Assembly (NCBI RefSeq): GCF_029210375.1
Contig: NZ_JARGER010000043.1
Location: forward strand, 1-64,000
Origin: Nocardioides sp. YIM 152315
GTDB taxonomy: Bacteria > Actinomycetota > Actinomycetes > Propionibacteriales > Nocardioidaceae
Direction of reading: 5' to 3'
Length of the DNA: 64,000 nucleotides
Of this stretch, positions 49,767-58,648 are shown in pieces (positions within the stretch are counted from its first letter, which is position 1; each line of letters begins with the position of its first letter). The notes under the pieces are model-generated. The model did no database searches. It was not told where the DNA came from and was given only the letters and a program-made list of their open reading frames with translations. Both the position numbers and the translations under genes were made by a program.

Positions 49767-50837
49767 TCAGGACTCGAACGCGGTGTCGATGTACTGGTCG
49801 ACGTTGTCCTCGGTGACCACCGGCGCGTACAGCTGGACCTTGCGCGGCACCTCGACCTCGACCATGTCGCTCATCGACTTGCCCTGGACCAGCAGGCGGG
49901 CGAGCCGGATGCCGTCGGCCGCCTGGGTCGACGGGTAGATGACCGTCGCCTTGAGGACGCTGTCGCCCGACTGGATCTCGCGCATCGCGTTGGCCGAGCC
50001 CGCGCCACCGATCATCGTGAACTCGTCGCGACCCGCGTTGTCGATCGCCGCCATGACGCCGACGCCCTGGTCGTCGTCGTGGTTCCAGAGGAAGTCGATC
50101 TTCGGAGCGGCCTGCAGCAGGTTGCTCGCGGCCTCCTCACCGGACTCGACCGTGAACTCGGCCGCCACCCGGTTGTCGACGTTCTGGTCGCACTCGGCGA
50201 GCGCGTCCTTGAAGCCGCGACTGCGGTCCTGGGTCAGCGGCAGCGAGTCGATGCCCGCGATCTCGGCGACGACGGCGTCCTGGTTGCCGTCGAGGTGGTC
50301 GCAGACGTACTGGCCGGCCGACACGCCCATGCCGTAGTTGTCACCGAGGACGGTGACGCGCGAGGCGTTCGGGTCGTCGAACTCGCGGTCGACGTTGACG
50401 ACGGGGATGCCGGCCGCCATCGCCTCGAGCGCGATCGGGGTCATCGCGGCGCCGTCGAACGGCAGCAGCACGATGGCGTCGACCTTGTCGTTGATGAAGG
50501 TCTCGACCTGGCTGACCTGGAGGTTGACGTCGTTGGTGCCCTCGGCGACGCGGAGCTCGATGTCGTCGTACTTCTCGGCCTCCTTCTTCGCCGACTCGGT
50601 GATCGAGCCCATCCAGCCGTGGTCGGCGGCGGGTGCGGAGAAGCCGATGACGACGGTGTCACCGGTCTCGTCGTTGGAGCCCGCCGCCGCGGCCGACGTG
50701 CCGCCATCGGCGGTGTCGCTGTCGTCGCCGCCCTCGTCGTTGCTGGTGCAGGCAGCGAGCGAGAGGACCGCGAGGCCGGCGACCAGGGACGTGGCGAGGC
50801 GCTTCCTGGACTTCAGTGAGGTGGACCGCAGGGACAT
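49767..50837 (-). CDS. Sugar ABC transporter substrate-binding lipoprotein, RbsB-like, 356 aa
   Basis: A lipoprotein signal ends in the lipobox LAAC (Cys30). An acidic low-complexity linker and a periplasmic-binding-protein type I domain follow, with TVVIGFSAPAADHGWMGSIT, DAIVLLPFDGAAMTPIALEA and NVDREF. Type I domains bind pentoses, inositols and similar. An AAGGAG ribosome binding site precedes the ATG. It is the third transport gene in the operon, downstream of permease and ATPase. The receptor belongs to CUT2 (ribose/xylose/inositol type). Confidence 0.92.
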   Translation of the reverse strand: MSLRSTSLKSRKRLATSLVAGLAVLSLAACTSNDEGGDDSDTADGGTSAAAAGSNDETGDTVVIGFSAPAADHGWMGSITESAKKEAEKYDDIELRVAEGTNDVNLQVSQVETFINDKVDAIVLLPFDGAAMTPIALEAMAAGIPVVNVDREFDDPNASRVTVLGDNYGMGVSAGQYVCDHLDGNQDAVVAEIAGIDSLPLTQDRSRGFKDALAECDQNVDNRVAAEFTVESGEEAASNLLQAAPKIDFLWNHDDDQGVGVMAAIDNAGRDEFTMIGGAGSANAMREIQSGDSVLKATVIYPSTQAADGIRLARLLVQGKSMSDMVEVEVPRKVQLYAPVVTEDNVDQYIDTAFES

Positions 50838-50900
50838 GGTGGTGCTCCTTGGTGTGATGCGGAGTGGTGCGAGGTGCTGGGCGGTGGTGGGAGGGTGCTG

Positions 50901-51929
50901 CTAGGTGGTGCTGCTCCGAGACGCCAGCCGCTGCTGCAGGAGCACGGCGACGACGATGACGGCTCCCTTGAGGAGCTCCTGCTCCGAGATGGAGCGGTTG
51001 TTGAGGATGAAGATGTTGTTGAGCGTCATGAAGATGAGGACACCGATGACGGTGCCGACGATGGTGCCGCGACCGCCGGTGAGCAGCGTGCCGCCGATGA
51101 CGACGGCGGCGATCGCGTCGAGCTCGAGGAGCGTGCCGTGGGTCGCGCTGCCGGTGGTGGTCCGGGCGATCAGCATCAGGGCGGCGATGCCGCTGCAGAC
51201 GCCGACGAGCACGTAGAGGTAGACCGTGTGCCGCTTGACCGGGATGCCGGCCAGGCGGGCGGCCTCGGGGTTGCCGCCCACGGCGACCGTACGCCGACCG
51301 AACGTCGTGCGGTTGAGCAGGATCCAGCCGGCGACCGCGACCAGGAAGAAGACCCAGATGTAGACCTCGATGCCGAGGATCTCCGTGGTGGCGAAGTCGG
51401 CGAAGGCACCGTCCCGCACGATCTGCGTCTTGCGGTTGCTGATGATCTGCGCGAGCCCGCGCGCGCTGGCGAGCATCGCGAGCGTCATGACGAACGGCAC
51501 GATCCGTCCGTAGGAGATCAGCAGGCCGTTGACGAGCCCGCAGCCCGCGCCGACGGCGAGGGCCGCGAACACCATGACGATCCAGTGCGTGTCCTCGGCC
51601 ATGTTCTGCGTGGCCAGCGTCGTGCACCACACCGACGACAGCGCGACGATGGCGCCGACGGAGAGGTCGATGCCCCCACCGATGATCACGAACGTCATGC
51701 CGATGCTGACGACGCCGACCGTCGTTGCCGAGCCGAGGATCGTCAGCGCGTTGGCGGAGGTGGCGAACCGGTCACCGGCCGTGACCACCCCGACGAGGCA
51801 CACCAGCAGCAGCGCGATGACGAGGCCGAGGTTGCGCCCCACGCTGGAGCGCAGCAGCGCGAGGGCCTTGTTGGGTTCCCGAGCGGTCTCGAGCGCCGCG
51901 CGCTCGACCCGGACGCTGTCCTCGCTCAT
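50901..51929 (-). CDS. Sugar ABC transporter permease, RbsC/CUT2 type, 342 aa
   Basis: About ten helices carry CUT2 motifs: IGMTFVIIGGGIDLSVGAIV, GLVNGLLISYGRIVPFVMTL and TTFGRRTVAVGGNPEAARLA, then GIPV. It forms the membrane channel with the RbsA-like ATPase. Translation is taken to start at MSEDSVRVER, where ATG overlaps the stop codon of a 27-codon frame lying between it and the ATPase gene; the longer in-frame start (MQRLLCLM) runs through a palindromic region and is less likely. The binding-protein gene follows after 63 bases. Confidence 0.9.
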   Translation of the reverse strand: MSEDSVRVERAALETAREPNKALALLRSSVGRNLGLVIALLLVCLVGVVTAGDRFATSANALTILGSATTVGVVSIGMTFVIIGGGIDLSVGAIVALSSVWCTTLATQNMAEDTHWIVMVFAALAVGAGCGLVNGLLISYGRIVPFVMTLAMLASARGLAQIISNRKTQIVRDGAFADFATTEILGIEVYIWVFFLVAVAGWILLNRTTFGRRTVAVGGNPEAARLAGIPVKRHTVYLYVLVGVCSGIAALMLIARTTTGSATHGTLLELDAIAAVVIGGTLLTGGRGTIVGTVIGVLIFMTLNNIFILNNRSISEQELLKGAVIVVAVLLQQRLASRSSTT

Positions 51930-52009
51930 GCGCGTACTCGCTTCGCTCCGTGCGCGCATGAGGCACAAGAGGCGCTGCATTGAATGATGAGCTCGCTCCG
52001 CTCACTCAT
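51926..52009 (-). CDS. 27-codon ORF bridging ATPase and permease genes with ATGA overlaps on both sides
   Basis: The ATG overlaps the TGA stop of the ATPase gene, and its own TGA overlaps the permease ATG. The frame reads MSERSELIIQCSASCASCAH and ends in GAKRVRA, with four cysteines. The DNA holds palindromes: CTCATGCGCG (51925-51934) pairs with 51953-51962, and ATGAG/CTCAT flank the other end. It may be a translational bridge that keeps ribosomes moving from one gene to the next, or a repeat element that happens to be open. No ribosome binding site of its own is visible. Confidence 0.45.
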   Translation of the reverse strand: MSERSELIIQCSASCASCAHGAKRVRA

Positions 52010-53523
52010 GCTGAGACTGCCTTTCCTTCCATGACCAGATCGAGGACCCTCGCCTCGTCGATGTCGGTGGCCGCGGACTCGTGCACGACCTCGCCCTCGC
52101 GGACGACGAGGACGCGGTCCGCGAGGCCGAGCACCTCCTCGATCTCGCTCGACACGACGACGACGGCGACGCCGCGGTCGGCCAGCGACCGGATCAGCTG
52201 GTAGATCTCGGACCGGGCACCCACGTCGACGCCACGGGTGGGCTCGTCGAGCAGCAGCACCCGGCAGTCGCGCAGCAACCACCGGGCGAGCACGACCTTC
52301 TGCTGGTTGCCGCCCGACAGGGTGCGCACGGCCCGGGTGACGCCGTCGGGGCGTACGTCGAGGCTGGCGGTGAGCTCGGCCGCTCGCCGGCGCTCCTCGC
52401 CGCGGTCGAGGAAGCCCAAGCGCGCGAACCGCGCCATCGACGACATCGTGATGTTGCGGAAGACCGCCTCGTCGAGCAGCAGCCCCTGGCTCTTGCGCTC
52501 CTCCGGGGCGAGCCCGACGCCGGCCCGCACGGACGCGGGGACCGAGCCCCGCCGCAGCGGCCTCCCGTCGACGGCGACGGTGCCGGTCGAGGCCCGGCGC
52601 GCGCCGTACAGCGTCTCGAGGATCTCCGACCGTCCGGCGCCGACGAGGCCGGCGAGCCCGACGATCTCGCCGGCGTGCACGGTGAGGTCGACGCCCGTGA
52701 ACACGCCGGCGAGGCTGAGGTCCCGCACCTCCAGCAACGGCTCGCCGCGGTCGCGGGGAGTCTCGGAGCGGGGCGGGAAGACGTACTCGATCGACCGGCC
52801 GGTCATCAGCCGGATCAGCTCGGCGGTCGTGGTGTCGGCGACCGCCAGGCCCGTGGCGACCGTGCTGCCGTCCTTGAGCACCGTGATCCGGTCGCCGATC
52901 CGTCGGATCTCCTCGAGGCGGTGGGAGATGTAGACGACCGCCACCCCCTCGGCGGTGAGGTCGCGGATCACGCGGAAGAGGTTGTCGACCTCGTGCTGGT
53001 CCAGCACCGCGGACGGCTCGTCGAGGACCAGCAGGCGGGTGTCGTGCGAGAGCGCCCGCGCCATGCTGACGATCTGCTGGTTGGCGGGCGACAGGTCGCC
53101 GACCAGCCGGGACGTCGGGATCTCGGAGTGGCCGAGCCGGGCGAGCAGGGCGCGGGCCATCTCCTGGGCGCGGCCCCGCTGGGTGAAGCCGCCGCGGGAG
53201 ACCTCGTGTCCGAGGAAGACGTTCTCGGCCACGTCGAGGTGCGGCACCAGGTCGAGCTCCTGGTAGATCGTCGTGACGCCCTGCTCTATCGCCCGGGCCG
53301 GCGTGCCGAACGACGTCTCCCGGCCGTCCCATGCGATCGTGCCGGCGTCGGGCTGGTGGAAGCCCGACAGCACCTTGATCAGCGTCGACTTGCCCGCGCC
53401 GTTCTGGCCGAGCAGGCAGTGGACCTCGCCGGGGCGGACGTCGAGGTCTACCCCGTCGAGCGCGCGGACACCAGGGAACTCCTTGACGATCCCCGTCATC
53501 TGCAGCAGCGGACGGTCGGTCAT
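52006..53523 (-). CDS. Sugar ABC transporter ATPase, RbsA-like double domain, 505 aa
   Basis: Two ABC domains are present. Domain 1 has Walker A GQNGAGKSTLIKVLSG, the altered signature LSPANQQIVSMARAL and Walker B LLVLDEPSAVLD. Domain 2 has the degenerate Walker A region GLVGAGRSEILETLYGA, signature LSGGNQQKVVLARWL and LLLDEPTRGVDVG. This asymmetry is normal in CUT2 ATPases. It powers uptake with the RbsC- and RbsB-like partners. Its ATG overlaps the stop of the ROK gene (ATGA). The product is cytoplasmic, bound to the permease. Confidence 0.92.
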   Translation of the reverse strand: MTDRPLLQMTGIVKEFPGVRALDGVDLDVRPGEVHCLLGQNGAGKSTLIKVLSGFHQPDAGTIAWDGRETSFGTPARAIEQGVTTIYQELDLVPHLDVAENVFLGHEVSRGGFTQRGRAQEMARALLARLGHSEIPTSRLVGDLSPANQQIVSMARALSHDTRLLVLDEPSAVLDQHEVDNLFRVIRDLTAEGVAVVYISHRLEEIRRIGDRITVLKDGSTVATGLAVADTTTAELIRLMTGRSIEYVFPPRSETPRDRGEPLLEVRDLSLAGVFTGVDLTVHAGEIVGLAGLVGAGRSEILETLYGARRASTGTVAVDGRPLRRGSVPASVRAGVGLAPEERKSQGLLLDEAVFRNITMSSMARFARLGFLDRGEERRRAAELTASLDVRPDGVTRAVRTLSGGNQQKVVLARWLLRDCRVLLLDEPTRGVDVGARSEIYQLIRSLADRGVAVVVVSSEIEEVLGLADRVLVVREGEVVHESAATDIDEARVLDLVMEGKAVSA

Positions 53524-54731
53524 GTCGCTCCTCCCGCGAGCGCGGCGCGTCGCGGCGCGGCGACGGTCGTCGGGTCGTCGAAGACGGCGTCGAGGGCGGC
53601 GAGGGCGCCACCTCGCCTCGCCGCGGCAAAGCCGAGCGTCGAGAGCTCCACGCGCGCGCCACCGGCCTGCGGCGCCGGTACGCCCGCGAGCAGGTGCTCC
53701 TCGATCGCGGGCCGCAGCCGGTCGCCGACCTCGGCGAAGTAGCCGCCGAGCACGATCACGCCCGGGTTGAGCGCGTTGGCGAGGATGGCCGCGCCGACGC
53801 CCACCCAGCCGGCGACCCGGTCGAGCGCGGCCAGGGTGCGGGTGTCGCCCAGGTCGGCGCGCCGGTTGACCTCGGCGAGCCGCTCCTCGAGCGGCAGCGC
53901 CGGGTCGCGCAGCGGGTCGTCGGGGTCGGCGGCGGCGTCGAGCAGCGCCCGGAGACCGGTGACGGTCTCCCAGCAGCCGATCCGGCCGCAGCCGCAGCGG
54001 CGACCGCCCGGCTCGACGATCATGTGGCCGAACTCGCCGGCGTACCCCTGGTGACCGCGCAGCAGTCGGCCGTCCGCGACGATCCCGCCACCGACACCAC
54101 TCTCGCCGAAGAGGACGAGGACGTCCCGACGGTCGGGGTCTCCCGGGACGGCTTCGGCGAGGGCGGCCAGGTTGCCCTCGTTCTCGATGGCGACCGGGTA
54201 GGCCGCCGCGAGCCGGCCGCGCAGCTCGGTGCCCACGGCGACGTCGCGCCAGCGCAGGTTCGGTCCGAGGGTGAGGACCTCGCGCGGCCGGTCCAGCAGG
54301 CCGGCGACGCCGACCGTGAGGCCCACGGTCGCGGCGCCGGCGACGGCGACGTCGGCGTCGGTGCGGGCCACCAGCTCCGCCGTACGATCGAGCACCTCGT
54401 CGACGGACGAGCGGGACACGTCGAGCGGGACGCGGTGCTCGGCGACCACGGCGCCCGCGAGGTCGAGCGCGATCGTCGCGACGTGGCCGGCGTTGATCTC
54501 GGCACCGATCCCGCAGACGGCCGCGCCGTCGAGCTCGACGGTCGTGCCGGGTCGGCCCATGCCGCCGCGGGAGAGCCCGGCCGGGCGCACCAGGCCGAGC
54601 TCCACGAGCTCGGCGACCAGCGCGGACGCGGCCGATCGGGTCAGTCCCAGCTCGGCGGCCAGGGTCGCCCGGGAGCGCGGCCCCTGGTCGCGCAGCTGGC
54701 GCAGCACGAGGGAGAGCTTGGCGCTGCGCAC
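53520..54731 (-). CDS. ROK-family transcriptional regulator of the sugar operon, 403 aa
   Basis: A winged helix-turn-helix (LRQLRDQGPRSRATLAAELG, LTRSAASALVAELVELGLVR) is joined to a ROK sugar-kinase fold with the zinc motif CGCGRIGCWETV. In the kinase active site the usual NDxN Asp appears as Glu (IENEGNLAALAE), so it is probably a NagC/XylR-like regulator without kinase activity. The GTG start has GGGAGG nine bases upstream. It is first in the transporter operon, so it should sense the imported sugar. A palindrome 118 bases upstream is a likely operator. Confidence 0.88.
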   Translation of the reverse strand: MRSAKLSLVLRQLRDQGPRSRATLAAELGLTRSAASALVAELVELGLVRPAGLSRGGMGRPGTTVELDGAAVCGIGAEINAGHVATIALDLAGAVVAEHRVPLDVSRSSVDEVLDRTAELVARTDADVAVAGAATVGLTVGVAGLLDRPREVLTLGPNLRWRDVAVGTELRGRLAAAYPVAIENEGNLAALAEAVPGDPDRRDVLVLFGESGVGGGIVADGRLLRGHQGYAGEFGHMIVEPGGRRCGCGRIGCWETVTGLRALLDAAADPDDPLRDPALPLEERLAEVNRRADLGDTRTLAALDRVAGWVGVGAAILANALNPGVIVLGGYFAEVGDRLRPAIEEHLLAGVPAPQAGGARVELSTLGFAAARRGGALAALDAVFDDPTTVAAPRRAALAGGAT

Positions 54732-54848
54732 CCGCGACCTCCCGACCTGTGACTGCCATCACTCGTTTGTTGGCTCGACGCACAAAGTAGGGGTCAGAGC
54801 GGGCCGACTGCAAGCCCTTTGGGCGAAAGAACCCACGCCGGTGCGCAG

Positions 54849-54873
54849 ACTTTCGCAAATTGCCTGCGAAAGT
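54849..54873. promoter_or_regulatory. Candidate ROK operator (ACTTTCGCA-N7-TGCGAAAGT)
   Basis: A perfect 9-bp inverted repeat with a 7-base A/T-rich spacer lies in the 160-bp gap ahead of the ROK-transporter operon. CTTTGGGCGAAAG (near 54816) is a weaker similar dyad, closer to the gene. The spacing and position fit an operator for one of the two ROK regulators. Confidence 0.6.
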
Positions 54874-54891
54874 TCCCCGGCAGTGATCGCT

Positions 54892-56082
54892 TCAGGAGGC
54901 GTACACGGACGCGCTGATCAGTCGAGCCGCCCCGATGACGCCGCCCTCGTCGCCGAGCTCGCTGAGCACGATCGGGAGGTTGCCGGTGGCGAGCGGGAGC
55001 GAGCGGCGGTAGGTGACGCCGCGGATCTCGGCGAGCAGTGCGTGACCGAGCCCGGTGACGCGACCGCCGATCACGATCAGGCCGGGGTTGAAGAACGACA
55101 CCAGGCCGGCCAGCACCTGCCCGATGTGCCGACCGCTGTCGCGGATCAGCTGCACCGCCTGGGCGTCACCCTGGGCGACGGCCCGCCCGACGTCGGCGGC
55201 GGTCAGCTCGCCGCTCTCCTCGAGCAAGGCGGCGAGCGCGGGCGAGCGGCCGCTGCGCGCGGCCGTCGTGGCGTCGCGGGCTAGCGCCGCGCCACCGGAG
55301 AAGGCTTCCAGGCAGCCGGTGTTGCCGCAGGCGCAGGTCGGTCCGAAGTCCTCGACCCGGATGTGCCCGATGTCGCCGGCGCACCCGTTGATGCCGCGGT
55401 AGAGCTCGCCGTCGATGACGATGCCGCAGCCGATGCCGGTGCCGATCTTCACGTACAGGAAGTCGCGGGCGCCCTTGGCCACCCCGGCGTGCTGCTCGCC
55501 GATGGCCAGCACGTTCACGTCGTTGTCGAGCACCACCGGGCAGCCGAGCTCGCGGGAGACCGCGTCGCGCACCGGGTAGCCGTCCCATCCGGGCATGATC
55601 GGTGGCGAGACCGAGACCCCCCGGTTGAAGTCGACGGGGCCCGGTACGCCGACGCCCGCGCCGATCGGCTTGTCGACGCCCACCTCGTCGAGCACCTCGC
55701 GCACCAGCCGGAGCGCCGCCGCGAGGACGACCTCGGGGCCCTGACGGATGTCGCACGCCTCGTGGCGGGTGGCGAGCACCGCGAGACGGCCGTCGGTGAG
55801 GCCGACGGACATGCCGGTGGCGCCGATCGAGATGCCGACGAAGCGGATGTCGGAGGCGAGGTCGACCAGCGTCGAGCGCCGGCCACCGCGCGAGGCCGCG
55901 GGGCCCGCCTCCTGGGCCAGCCCGAGCTCGACGAGCCTCCCGACCTCGGCGGCCACGGTGGTCCGGGAGACCTGGAGCCGGTCCGCGAGCTGGGCCTTCG
56001 AGAGCGGGCCCTCGTCGCGGAGCTGGGCGAGGATCCGGGCCTGCATCGGGGTCTCGGCCCGGCCCGCAAGGGAATGGCGCAC
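54892..56082 (-). CDS. ROK-family protein with helix-turn-helix, 396 aa
   Basis: A helix-turn-helix (LSKAQLADRLQVSRTTVAAE) precedes a ROK domain with VVLDNDVNVLAIGE, keeping the catalytic Asp, and the zinc motif CACGNTGCLEAF. It may therefore bind DNA and still phosphorylate sugar. It lies upstream of the other ROK gene on the same strand, separated by 160 bases with an operator-like dyad. The start is GTG. It may be an independent regulator of the same region; which of the two ROK proteins controls the transporter is not decided by the sequence. Confidence 0.88.
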   Translation of the reverse strand: MRHSLAGRAETPMQARILAQLRDEGPLSKAQLADRLQVSRTTVAAEVGRLVELGLAQEAGPAASRGGRRSTLVDLASDIRFVGISIGATGMSVGLTDGRLAVLATRHEACDIRQGPEVVLAAALRLVREVLDEVGVDKPIGAGVGVPGPVDFNRGVSVSPPIMPGWDGYPVRDAVSRELGCPVVLDNDVNVLAIGEQHAGVAKGARDFLYVKIGTGIGCGIVIDGELYRGINGCAGDIGHIRVEDFGPTCACGNTGCLEAFSGGAALARDATTAARSGRSPALAALLEESGELTAADVGRAVAQGDAQAVQLIRDSGRHIGQVLAGLVSFFNPGLIVIGGRVTGLGHALLAEIRGVTYRRSLPLATGNLPIVLSELGDEGGVIGAARLISASVYAS

Positions 56083-56122
56083 GGGAGGGAGTGTCGCACG
56101 CAGCGGGTGGGCCGGCGCCGCG

Positions 56123-56815
56123 TCAGGCGAGGCCCAGCCCCGCGAGCTCCTCCGCGACGTAGTCGCCGAAGACGTCGTGCGCCGCCGGCGTGAGGTGGAG
56201 CCGGTCGGGAAGGTAGGTCAGCTGGAGGCCGGAGGTCTGCACGTACGGCACGTCGTACCGCTCCGCGAGCCGGGCCAGCAGGACGTCGACGTGCGGCACC
56301 GCCTGCACCCGCGACGGCGCGCTCGCCGGTCCGACGATCACGACCTGCTGTCCGCTCAGCTCACGCATCAGCGCGCGGAAGCCCGCGCGGACGGCGGCGT
56401 CGGACTGGTCGTAGTCGTTGAGCCCGCCCTCGACGACGACGAGATCGGCCCCACCGCGCAATGCGCGGGGGGCGCGCTCGGCGAAGGAGACACCGACGCC
56501 GCACGGGCTCGCGTGGGCGCTGAAGCCCGAACCGGAGAAGCCGGCCACGTGCACGGCCCCGGCGAGCCGGGACGGCCACGAGCCTGCCGCGCGGTCGAGA
56601 CCGAGGCCCGCCGACCAGGAGTCGCCGATGACGACCACGCGCTGCCCGGTCCCGGTGTCCGTCGCGGCCCGGGCGCGGGAGTCGTCGACGAAGCGCTCGC
56701 AGCGGGTCGGGTCGCTACCGATGGCGCGAACGCCGACGAGCACGGTCAGCGCGGCCGCGAGCACGACCGCCAACACGGTGCCGACCAGCACCGGTCGGCG
56801 CACCGACAGCACCAC
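56123..56815 (-). CDS. Membrane-anchored or secreted SGNH/GDSL hydrolase, 230 aa
   Basis: An N-terminal hydrophobic helix (about residues 10-30) is followed by an SGNH domain. Block I is VVVIGDSWSAGLGL with the Ser nucleophile, block III is VVEGGLNDYDQSD, and block V is YLPDRLHLTPAAHDV with the Asp/His pair. It should hydrolyse esters outside the membrane; a substrate cannot be named. The start is GTG after GGGGAGGGACGG. It lies between the second ROK gene and the serine hydrolase, with no obvious operon partner. Confidence 0.82.
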   Translation of the reverse strand: MVLSVRRPVLVGTVLAVVLAAALTVLVGVRAIGSDPTRCERFVDDSRARAATDTGTGQRVVVIGDSWSAGLGLDRAAGSWPSRLAGAVHVAGFSGSGFSAHASPCGVGVSFAERAPRALRGGADLVVVEGGLNDYDQSDAAVRAGFRALMRELSGQQVVIVGPASAPSRVQAVPHVDVLLARLAERYDVPYVQTSGLQLTYLPDRLHLTPAAHDVFGDYVAEELAGLGLA

Positions 56816-56937
56816 GCCCGTCCCTCCCCAAGATCACCGGACCAGACCACTGACAAGCCTCGGGGACGGGACGGTGCCGTGGGCGCGGAATGACGGAGAA
56901 GCCGCCTCGACGCAACCGAATCGTGACCTTCCGTGTC

Positions 56938-58023
56938 CTATCCACGCGCGCCCAGGCGGTCGAGGACGCCGGCCGTGAGGTCTCCACCGGAGGCCTCGAG
57001 GTCCCAGCCGTCGGCGCTCCGGGCCTGGTTGGTGACCCAGAAGACGAAGCCGTCCCCTCCCGGGTCGCGGGCGATCTCTCCGTAGGACCGGTCGTTGCCG
57101 CCGTTGTGCCAGCGGACGGGCGAGTCGCCGAACGCGCCGACCACCCAGCCGTAGGCGTACCAGGTGTCGTCGGGCGCCTCCTGCACCCTGGGCTCGAAGA
57201 GCGCGTGCCGCGTGTCGCGGGTCAGGACCCGGTCGCCGAGCAGGGCCCGGTGCCAGCGATAGAGGTCGCGGGCGGTCGACAGCAGCCCGCCGTTGCCCCG
57301 CAGGTTCCAGTAGGGCCCGTCGTCGGCCCACCGGTGGTCGAGCGGTGTGCCGCGCGCGCCGCCGTCCGCGTCGTACTCGACCGCCACCTGGTGTCGCGAC
57401 CAGTCGGGCAGGACGTACCCGGTGCTCGTCATGCCCGCCGGCTCGAACAGGTGCCGGCGGAGGTAGCGCTCGTAGTCCAGGCCCGACACCTCCTCGATGA
57501 CGACGGCGAGCAGGCTGTAGCCGACGTTCGAGTAGTGGTACTCGGCGCCGGGCGCCGCGAGCAGGTCCGAGCCGAGGGCCCGCTCGAGGAACTCCGCACG
57601 GGTCAGCGGCTCGTCGTCCTCGCCGAGCGAGTCCAGGAGACCGGACGTGTGGGTGAGCAGCTGCTCGACGCTGATCGCCTGCTTGTCGGCGGGGACGTCG
57701 GCGAGCAGGTCGCCGATCCGGTCCTCCGGGCGGAGCCGGCCGTCCTGCCACAGGGTCAGGACCGCGGCCGCGGTGAACTGCTTGGTCATGGACATGATGT
57801 CGTAGACCGTGTCGCAGCCCGCGTCGACGCCGGCGGCCCGGTCGCTCTCGCCCCAGCCGCGGCAGAGCACCAGGTCGTCGCCCCGGGCGGCCACCAGCGT
57901 GCCGCTCGATCCGTCCGGGACCCGCTCGGCGACGAACCCGCCGACCGACGCGGGACCGTCGTCGCCACAGCCGGGCAGCGCGAGGACCAGGAGGACGAGT
58001 AGTCCCGCCACCAGCGACCTCAT
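56938..58023 (-). CDS. Beta-lactamase-family (class C-like) serine hydrolase lipoprotein, 361 aa
   Basis: A lipoprotein signal with lipobox ALPGC (Cys19) is followed by a penicillin-binding-protein-like fold. Ser78 is in MSMTKQFTAAA (SxxK), YSN starts at Tyr165 in YHYSNVGYSLLAVV, and the third motif appears as HNGG. The family includes esterases, D-aminopeptidases and carboxypeptidases; a real beta-lactamase role is not implied. Its ATG overlaps the stop of the preceding gene (ATGA). It is the last gene of a padR-controlled three-gene operon. Confidence 0.88.
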   Translation of the reverse strand: MRSLVAGLLVLLVLALPGCGDDGPASVGGFVAERVPDGSSGTLVAARGDDLVLCRGWGESDRAAGVDAGCDTVYDIMSMTKQFTAAAVLTLWQDGRLRPEDRIGDLLADVPADKQAISVEQLLTHTSGLLDSLGEDDEPLTRAEFLERALGSDLLAAPGAEYHYSNVGYSLLAVVIEEVSGLDYERYLRRHLFEPAGMTSTGYVLPDWSRHQVAVEYDADGGARGTPLDHRWADDGPYWNLRGNGGLLSTARDLYRWHRALLGDRVLTRDTRHALFEPRVQEAPDDTWYAYGWVVGAFGDSPVRWHNGGNDRSYGEIARDPGGDGFVFWVTNQARSADGWDLEASGGDLTAGVLDRLGARG

Positions 58024-58331
58024 CGTGCTCCGCCGGGCTGATGCACCTCCGTCTCGGCGGTCACCACGGACTGGGGCGCCACGACGGCGAGGCCCGCCGA
58101 CACGGCCGCCAGGCCGAGGCACGCCGCCGCGACCCGCCGGCGGACCGACCGCGGACGGGCCCACCGGGCGGCCAGACCGGCACGGACCAGGCCGGCCGAC
58201 TCACGGACCGTGCCGTGGTCGGCGCTCAGGTCGAGCGCGAGGTCGAGCAGCAGCTCACGATCGCGCGAGCGCTGCCCCCGGGGATAGGCGAGCAGGGACA
58301 GCTCCAGGACCCGCCGCCGGACGCCGGTCAT
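58020..58331 (-). CDS. Small membrane protein linked to padR, 103 aa
   Basis: The N-terminal part is soluble, with YPRGQRSRDRELLLDLALDL resembling the start of permease-associated DUF1700/HAAS-like proteins. One hydrophobic helix near residue 68-90 is followed by a short outer tail. The layout, a padR gene followed by a small protein with one helix, is common in actinobacteria. Function unknown. It overlaps padR and the serine hydrolase gene by ATGA at each end. Confidence 0.7.
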   Translation of the reverse strand: MTGVRRRVLELSLLAYPRGQRSRDRELLLDLALDLSADHGTVRESAGLVRAGLAARWARPRSVRRRVAAACLGLAAVSAGLAVVAPQSVVTAETEVHQPGGAR

Positions 58332-58648
58332 GCCGGCGCCGCCCCGGCCCGGGGCGCCACCGCGCGCACCGTCGCCTGCAGGTGGGCGACCTGCTCGGCC
58401 AGCGCCGACTGGCCCGCACCGGTGATCCGGTAGTACCGGCGCCGCCGGCCGTCCACCCGCTCCTCGCCACTGGCCTCGACCAACCCGCTCTCGGCGAGCC
58501 GGGTCAGGGCGCCGTACAGGGTCCCGGCGGTGAGGCGGATCCGGCCCTCGGACAGCGTGCCGACCTCGCCGGCGATCGCGTAGCCATGGCGCTCACCGCC
58601 GGCCAGGCTCGCCAGGATGAACAGCGTCTGCTCGGTCACCCGGGCCAC
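58328..58648 (-). CDS. PadR-family transcriptional regulator, 106 aa
   Basis: A winged helix with PadR features: FILASLAGGERHGYAIAGEV, then RLTAGTLYGALTRLAESGLV and GRRRRYYRITGAGQSAL. There is a short C-terminal dimer helix (subfamily 2). It starts with GTG, and a dyad (58648-58672) covers the region just before and touching the start codon, so it probably represses its own operon. The three genes overlap at each joint. It faces away from hflX, which ends 38 bases further right. Confidence 0.88.
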   Translation of the reverse strand: MARVTEQTLFILASLAGGERHGYAIAGEVGTLSEGRIRLTAGTLYGALTRLAESGLVEASGEERVDGRRRRYYRITGAGQSALAEQVAHLQATVRAVAPRAGAAPA

